Source of the DNA: Callorhinus ursinus | Taxonomy: Eukaryota; Chordata; Mammalia; Carnivora; Otariidae | DNA: 64,000 bases | Assembly (NCBI RefSeq): GCF_003265705.1 | Contig: NW_020312904.1 | Span: forward strand, 2,136,361 to 2,200,360 | Direction of reading: 5' to 3' | Part shown: positions 57,400 through 64,000 of the stretch, one piece after another | How the letters are laid out: each line of letters starts with the position of its first letter | How positions within the stretch are numbered: position 1 is the stretch's first letter | Notes under the pieces: model-generated | What the model saw: the letters and a program-made list of their open reading frames with translations, nothing else | What the model was told of the DNA's origin: nothing | Database searches by the model: none | Position numbers and translations under genes: made by a program

Positions 57400-57850
57400 A
57401 GACTGGTAATTATGCTCCGCTCTACAGAAGGCATTACAGAATCTTCCAATTAAAGGTATTTTAATTACTCCTAGTCCCGAGGCCCCGGCTGGGTCTGCAG
57501 CCTGCCAATAAGGATGCCACCAGAGAGCACAAATGGGATTCTTCCCCTGGCGGGCTCTCCGAGGCCTACCTGAGCTGATATCTTTCCCTTCGGAATGCAC
57601 TTTAATTAGGCACTACTGGTCACAACACTTCACATCTGAGCAGGAAATTGTATCATCCCTTTAGTGACAATTAAAAGGAAGGATTTTCCTGCAGGTCATC
57701 AGGGGCATCTCTGAAACATTGCCCGGCTGTGCGTGTCTTCCTCCCCTTTAATCCCATTATCTTGTTCCTCAGGGCACCGTCCTTTATTACTTTCAAAACC
57801 TTATCAGGGAGGAAGAAAAACAATCAGAATACCCGTGCAATGGTTTATCT
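57400..57850. promoter_or_regulatory. Candidate conserved non-coding element (enhancer-like)
   Basis: No repeat is recognised. Homeodomain-type cores cluster here: CAATTAAA at 57,448, TTAATTA at 57,461-57,467 and again at 57,602-57,608, CAATTAAA at 57,668, and TAATCC (OTX/PITX type) at 57,749-57,754. The look is that of deeply conserved regulatory DNA, but conservation cannot be tested here. It lies just after an MLT1 LTR. Confidence 0.3.
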
Positions 57851-60800
57851 CCAAATAGCTGGAGTCCATATAACCCATCTCCAAGACCATCTAGAACTTT
57901 CCTCAGAGGGAAGCCATCCGGCCCAGGCCTGGAGAAGAGGTTCCCCTGCAGAACCCGACACCCAGGCTTCCTGGTCCCGAGCGGCACAGACCGAGCTGGG
58001 AGGCGGGTGCCCGGCTGACTGCCAGTGTGTGTCACGGTTAAGACCCAGATGACCACCCGGCGGCCGCTCCTCATTCTCCACCGGGGGGATCTGAACCCGA
58101 AAGAGAACTGACCTTGGCTTCTGGAGTTCAGGGCAAGCTTAAGGTTAGGATCTATTTACCTGGGTGGGTAGACTCTGAATATCTCAGAATATTTTAGGAG
58201 TTTGGAGATAGAGAAGAACATGCTTTTCAGAAGACCCGTGACCATGAAGGGGCTCAAGAAAATGTGGGACGTGGTAGAGGAGCGTCTGGCTGATCTCAGA
58301 GTGAATGCCTGTCCCCGCGCCCCTCGATCGGTCGTACCGCCAGCCCCAGCAGCCCCCTCCCAGCACAGTGCACACGGCCGGCGGCGGCAGGTCCCAGTAA
58401 AGACGGGTGAATATATCTGTGGTCCCCACGGCCCACAGAGGGCCCAGGCACAGGCCCCCACATCCATCCCTACATGTGAAGAAGTGCTCAGGGAGAGCAC
58501 AGGGCTGCCGGAGGTGAGCACACATCCTTCCACGGCTGGAGTCTCCCTTAGAGAGCTGGCCTGGGGACCAGGAGGGACTGATCTCCCAAGGGGCGGGGAC
58601 AGAAGCAGGGCTCTCTTCCCCATTCCTCCCAAAGCTGGGCGAGCCCTGCTCCTCCACCCTGCGACACAAAGCAGCCTCCAAGGAGAAGCTGTGATGTAGC
58701 GGTGAGAGCTCGAGGCCCTGTCAGCCTCATCACTCAGGTGCCTGATCGTGCAGGAGAGAACATGGGCCAGAGGCACCACGTGAGCCCCAGAGGTCATGAC
58801 CACCCAGGGCAGCCTCCAGCCTGTCCCAGCTCCTCTTGTTGACAGAACCCGCCAGCACGCTAGGCTGGACGGGACGCTGCGAGGGCTCCATGAGGCATGC
58901 CCTGTAGTGTTCATTCTGTGCGTTGTTTCAGCCCCCCAAATACCGAGCACCTTGCCAGTTGTTTTGTTCACATCAGGCATCGAGTGTGAAATGAGCAATT
59001 GAGTGACCAGATTGTTTAAGGCCGTCCGACTCTCTGGGAAACACCAAAGAGGCCGAGAACAGGCTAAAGCTGGCTGTGAATAGCCATGGTGTCTTGGACA
59101 CATTATCAACCCCATCCCTCCCACTCCCTGCAGAGGGCCGAGAGCACCTGCCCCCCAAGGGTTGACTCAGGCAGCAGAGTGTGCCCAGCCCGGTGACCAA
59201 GAGCATGACGTGTGCTCGGTGAAGCTCTCTCTCCCCCTCGGGGATGTGGTCTCCCCAAGCCGCTCAGCCCGTCGGCGTGGGGAGAACGTGAACCCATGAA
59301 GGAAGCACCTTGTCTGAAGCAGCTAAGGACTTTTCAGAGCAAGAAACAAACAAAATAAACTCAAAAGCCTTGGCCCTTTACGAAGTATCTGGCGGAAAAG
59401 TGTGATGCTCGGAAACACTGGCTCCCAGCTGAAGGACCTTTCAGGGCGGAGCAACAGGGAGCTGGTGATCAGGTGGCCTGGGAGGACCACAAGCCTTGCT
59501 GGGGAGAGTGGAGGCTGGAACAGGGGAGAATGCCCCCCATAGAGCCTTCACGTGTGGGCAGTCAGGGTCGTGCAGGGTTTGAAGACCCCATGGATGTGGT
59601 TCTGGGCCGGGGCCCTGCGGCTGTCTGCTGGGCAGTCCCGAGGGCCTGGAATCCAGGGAGGGGAGCTTTTGGGTGCCAAGGGAAGCGCCCAGATGCAGGA
59701 GAAGGTCAGCCCCGTCGAGCTTCTGGAGGCTGGAGGCTAGAGTGCGTCCTGCCCTGTGGGGCGGGGGGGGACACAAGAAGAGCCTCAGCACCTGTCACCG
59801 GAGCAAAGACACCGCCCACGCCCACAGAAGCCCCCCGCCCAGCGCAGACCCTGCTCTCACCGGAGGGAATCTGCTCTGGTGGGGCTCCTCGCCGGGCTGG
59901 GGCGGGCCTTCCTGGGAGCTCAAAGGCAGACAGGATGAAGAGATACATTCTGTGGTGTAGACTGGAGTGTGTCCTAGCGCTCAGTGGGCGGGAGGTGCCG
60001 TAAAGGCTTGGTGAGGAATGGGCCATTAGCCCGGCCCTGGGCACGCAGGGATGAGGGTGGGGGGCAGAGGAGGCCTGGGCTGGGACAGGGTATGTCCTTT
60101 CCTTTGTCTGGAATTAAATTCACTACCCAAAAGTCTCAACATTGCCTAAAGCAAAAGCCCTGTTGGCAGCTCCGTGCAGGGCTGGCAGAGGCTGAATGAG
60201 CAGGGAGCTGGTGCCTCGGCAGGAGCTTGGGAGGCGCTCAAGGACCCACACCCCTCAGAAAGCACCTGCGTCCTCGTGCGTCCCACTGCCAGGCCATCGT
60301 GCGAGGGTCAGACTGTCACAGAGGCCACTCGAGGGTCGGCTCTGATGGCAAACTCAGCAGCATCACCGAGGGGCCCCCGCAAGCCAGCAGGGCAGCCCTG
60401 GCCCTCAGCTGCGAATCCCCACATGCTGTCACACTGGGGAGGCAGGACAGACATCCGGGCAGCAGAGGCCTGGCTGGACAGGGTGGCTGTGAAGCCGCCG
60501 GACCCTACACACTCCTTGGGAGCTTTCTTCTCCGTGTCCAGCCTGTCTGTCCCCCAACACTATTGGGTTACTGGCTTATCACATCTGCCTGGGGTCTGCT
60601 GATTCCTGTCCAAGCGGACCTGCTCACTGGCCCTGTAAGGCATCCATTGTCCCAAAGTCCGGTCCCTGAGCCAGACTCCAGCTGCCTGCCCCAGGTCAGT
60701 GCCGCACGGCGGCTGATGCATATGCAGCAATGTGCATGGATGCCTTCCCTGGCCCTTCTCCAGCTTCTCCGCAACCCAGCGCCCACTCTGAGTCTTTGCA

Positions 60801-60854
60801 CCACTCAGACTTTCCTCTGTTAATATTCAAACCCTGGTGTCGGCACCAGTGACG
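57851..60854. other. Single-copy, GC-leaning DNA; no exon recognised
   Basis: It contains the longest frame outside LINEs (58,156-59,124 minus, 322 codons) with two other frames open across the same bases. None shows a domain, signal peptide or membrane pattern I trust. Short GC-rich patches occur near 58,315-58,400 and 59,760. Confidence 0.5.
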
Positions 60855-61050
60855 CTTACTGAGCGAGCACTTCATATGTCCACGTGCTGAATCTTCCGGG
60901 CACACCTTGGATGCATGTAGGATGACTTCTTGGCCCCTCGGATGAAGAAGCAGACGCACACAGCAGGTGACAGGTGCGCCCACAGTCCCAGTGTTAGCAG
61001 TGAAGCTGCTATGTGGGCAGGGCAGTCAGACTCCAGACGTGGCCTCTATT
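60855..61050 (-). mobile_element. MIR SINE
   Basis: Plus-strand TTACTGAGCGAGCACTTCAT, then CGGATGAAGAAGCAGACGCA and CAGGTGACAGGTGCGCCCAC, is a decayed MIR in reverse orientation, spanning most of the element. Confidence 0.65.
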
Positions 61051-61889
61051 AAAACCCACGGAGCCGAAGGATGACTGTACCTGCAGCCTCAGGCCACACA
61101 AGCGTGAATTAGCTCGAAGGAGGCGCCTGGGGTGGACGCGCTCTTTCCTACTGACTGGGGCTCAGACTCTGGCGCCACTGGTAAACCTGTATAGTTCCAC
61201 CCAGCAGATTTACAAACGTCTTCTGGCTGCTGGAGAGGATAAGCCCATTGGTCAGGCCTTCATCACCCCCGGACAAGAACGGGCTCCATCTCGAATGCAG
61301 TGACCTCCGTCAGTGAGCCTTTCCCGGCCCAGCGGGTGAGCGTCTGCTCCTCGGACTGGCCTTGGAGTCAGCCTCACTATCCCGCTGGCTCCCTGTTCAA
61401 CGAGGTAAGTCCTTTGACCAGGGCTCACTCTGTATTTGTATGAGTCATAGTTTTAACTTTTAAATGTGTGCCCTACCTCTCGGCTGCTGTTGTCCCTCCT
61501 CCCCTGTGGGCACCGGCCTCTCTGAGCTGTAGCTCGGGACTTCTGCCCTGAGCATCCTCAGACCGGCCTCCACCCTGTGACCACCCCACTCAAGGGGCAT
61601 TTTTCTCCAACTGCGTCCTGCCTGCACAAGACACGTGCCCACAACACAGGGACTGCCCTGCCCTTCACGCTCCCTCCTCGAGCAATGGGCTTCCAAATTT
61701 GGGGCCTTCGCCCGCCCTCTCTCTGAAGTCCCAGCAACCCTGGTGGGAAAGAATACGGCTTCGGGCTTATTTGGGCCCATCTGCCAACCCAGGGAAGCAG
61801 AGCAATCCCAGTCTGATTGTTGAAAGAATGAATGAATGAATGATCGGAAGGTCTCGCCTGGCCCTTACTTGCATAGTTCTATAAAGTGG
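61051..61889. other. No gene recognised; possible L2 traces
   Basis: GTGAGCCTTTCCCGGCCC near 61,313 and the following CT-rich text may be L2. The rest is unassigned. A tetranucleotide run lies at 61,825. Confidence 0.4.
61825..61842. repeat. (GAAT)n short tandem repeat
   Basis: About four AATG/GAAT units directly before the MIR at 61,890. Confidence 0.9.
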
Positions 61890-62000
61890 CACCGTGGCCT
61901 CTAGATTGCCGGGTGACCTTGGGCAGACCATGTCCTCACTCTGGGCCTCAGTTTCCCCATCTGTGAACAGCAGGAGCGGGCTGAGTCCAGACGCCTCTCC
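61890..62000 (+). mobile_element. MIR SINE fragment
   Basis: GGGTGACCTTGGGCAGACCA, then GGGCCTCAGTTTCCCCATCT and GTGAACAGCAGG, is the conserved MIR core in forward orientation. Confidence 0.88.
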
Positions 62001-62029
62001 CAGCTCCCAGAGTCCCCGGTGCCATTATA

Positions 62030-62880
62030 TGTGCTGGAAATTGATCCACAGACAAACTTTTGCACATCCACACTCTCAGTGACACTAAGCGTAGAAAGAA
62101 AAAATATTAGTGATGTGAAATTCAAAAACAAAGCAAAAACCCTCCTGTCAGAATCAGAGTTCCATTTGTCAGGGGGCTGCAGAAGCCATAGCTGACGGGA
62201 TGAAATCATCCTTCGGCTCATATTTATTCATTAGGCAGCCCCGGCCTCAAAGGAAGTCTCCTATCAGCACTGATGAGAGAGGCCAGTGAACGGGAGTGTT
62301 CAGGGCCATCGGGGCAGAACGCCATCCCTACACCCCTCCTTCCCTGAGAGGGGCCTCTGCCAGCCTGGGCACCTGTTCCTGGCAGGGTCCTCCCTGCAAG
62401 CCGTGGACAGGTGCGCCGCGTCCAGAGCAACTGGCCGCCTGCCCCTGCAGATAATTGAAGAGAGGAGCTAAGAGTCTGGCATCTCCCCTTGGGTGAGTAA
62501 TTTGACAGTTTTGACAGAGAAGGGAATTTTCCCAGCTCCTCGGCCTGGAAACCGGCTTTCTAATACCCAGTGATGGCATCCATGCCCATTTCAATGCAGA
62601 CTGATTTCCAGCTGCTGAGGACACCTGTGGTGCTTTTCTATCAAATTTGCATAGCAGTGATTGGCGACCGCAGGGGACTGGTTGCCAATTTTTAGCTGTG
62701 AGCTTATCAGTGCAGGAGTCAGCTCAAAGTCAACTCCATCTGTCCCGGAACAATACCCCATCTCCACCCCCACGCCCACTCTGATGCCGACTTCAAACCG
62801 AGAAGGGAAGTCAATAAAAATCAGAAGGATCACTGCATTGGATACTTAGCATCACTGCAGCGATCAAAAATGTGTCAGAG
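62030..62880. promoter_or_regulatory. Candidate conserved non-coding element (enhancer-like)
   Basis: No repeat is recognised across about 850 bp. It contains a perfect octamer ATTTGCAT at 62,645-62,652 (POU/OCT-type site), a TTGCCAATTT (CCAAT/NFI half-site type) near 62,682, and CATATTTATTCATTAGGC near 62,218. The repeat-free, compositionally even text resembles conserved regulatory sequence. This is inference only. Confidence 0.3.
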
Positions 62881-64000
62881 TATCTCGGGGAAGACGGACG
62901 TGGGCTCGGATTAAGGAATTTTCTCCCTGAGAAACAGGCAGCTTTCTTCTTCAAAGCTCTAGTGTTTCAAAGTCTCCTAGGGAAAGAGGAGAAGTGGAGG
63001 TGGAGATGAAAATTGGGTTTTGAAGACGTGTTAATAAGTATCTTCCTGGAAGACAGAGAGATGCTTTCCAACACGATAAGGCCTTCTTACAGAAAAGGCA
63101 GCTTTCTGACTCTCTGAAGTGGCAGAGATTCCCAAAGGCCAGGACTGTCAATTGCTGGGTGCGAGCCCTCAGCAGGCCTCAGGTGGGGAAACCAAGGCAC
63201 GGCAAGGCAGGCATCCACGGCGAGAGTGAGCCTGGCCAGGTGTCGCCTGCCGTAAAACTTGCCAGGGTGTTCATTTGCTGGTGGGACAATTCAGCCACAG
63301 TGCAGACACTTTCTGGATGTCAGCTGAGCAACAAAGCAAGAGGGAAATCGGTTCATTCCATTTGTGAAGGGCAGCCAAGCACTGGGAGCTCAGCCTACCC
63401 GGATCCTGCAGGTGAGCGCACAAAGCTATGTGCGGGGTTTTCTGCGGCATCGGATCTGACTCCTCCTGGGCCTGCTCACAGGGTCAGCCAATGCCCCACT
63501 GGCAATATAGTGAGAGCCATTCCCAGAGACAGCAGGCCAGGCCTAGGTCCTGGCCACCTTGCCACCGAGGTGACCTTGGGACTTCGAAGACCTTCTCCTC
63601 CCCAGCTTGTTCATCAGTTGCCAGGGGTTACCAATTCACTGCCAGGAGTGCCACTGGGATAAAGCACTGAGGCACTCCCCACCACTTTCAGAGAAACAAG
63701 ATGACCCGAGATGACCTGCGCACCCCCTGCCCCACATCCTGGGACAAGGGCAGGCTGCAAGACCCTGTGGGTCCCTTCCTCCCTCAGTTCCCGGGAACCT
63801 CAGGGTCCAGGGCTCACAGAGGCAGTGGGACCCGATGTGAGGGGCCCCCGCTGTTCCCAGGAGTGGGAGGAAGGCGGCACGACCTGCCCGGGCAACGCCG
63901 GGGAAGCAGAGCCAAGCATGGAAGAGATTCTGCCGACCGTGAAGCTTCTTGACCCAGCTCTGGTCCATTCTCCCCAAGTTCATTATACACTTGATGTCTT
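62881..64000. other. No gene recognised
   Basis: Mixed to GC-rich sequence up to the window end. Frames up to 167 codons (63,159-63,662) show no known domain. No repeat was assigned. Confidence 0.5.

Overview
The window looks like 64 kb of non-coding nuclear DNA from a mammal of the order Carnivora, most likely a caniform of the bear/seal/mustelid type. The main evidence is repeat content: carnivore LINE-1 (L1) copies with the characteristic 3' end, and tRNA-derived carnivore SINEs (SINEC/Can-SINE) with the GGGGCACCTGGGTGGCTCAG head and a CT-rich, A-tailed end. Older shared mammalian repeats are also present (L1M/HAL1-type LINEs, L2, MIR, MaLR-type LTRs). I recognise no protein-coding exon, tRNA, rRNA, small RNA gene, or prokaryotic or viral gene set. 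The long open frames are either L1 ORF1/ORF2 remnants or chance frames in GC-rich or tandem-repeat DNA. Repeat identities come from memory of family consensus sequences, so subfamily names are deliberately loose.

Layout. 1-10.25 kb is LINE DNA read on the minus strand: a carnivore L1 5'UTR piece (1-545), then an ancient L1M body split by a near-full-length younger L1 (1,534-7,493) with a 13-bp target-site duplication. 10.3-19.5 kb is mostly unassigned sequence with an L1M 3' end, a MaLR LTR, MIR, L2 and two more LTR-like elements; it also holds a 113-bp segment duplicated 1.55 kb away. 19.5-30.4 kb is a dense retrotransposon block: a SINE inside an LTR-like element, a SINE with a duplicated A-box region, a 5'-inverted L1 (22.75-26.88 kb) carrying a second L1 nested in its ORF2, a 16-bp minisatellite, and another 5'-truncated L1 with an 18-bp duplication. 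30.4-38.7 kb is GC-richer and mostly single-copy, with MIR and L2 fragments.

38.7-44.3 kb holds a SINE split by an L1 3' end and an ancient 5'-inverted L1. 44.4-48.1 kb is single-copy and contains a 17-G run and two CpG-dense patches. 48.1-56.6 kb is old LINE sequence broken by a 12-bp minisatellite and short tracts able to form non-B DNA. 56.7-64 kb holds an MLT1-type LTR, two MIRs and two blocks (57.4-57.85 and 62.03-62.88 kb) with the look of conserved non-coding regulatory DNA.

Nothing here works together as a pathway or operon. The biology on view is a layered history of retrotransposition (target-primed insertion, twin priming, nested insertion) with some candidate regulatory DNA. I found no convincing new biological system. 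The most checkable oddities are the copied LTR segment, the minisatellite built of splice-donor-like units, the A-box-duplicated SINE, the CpG-dense pair and the candidate enhancers.
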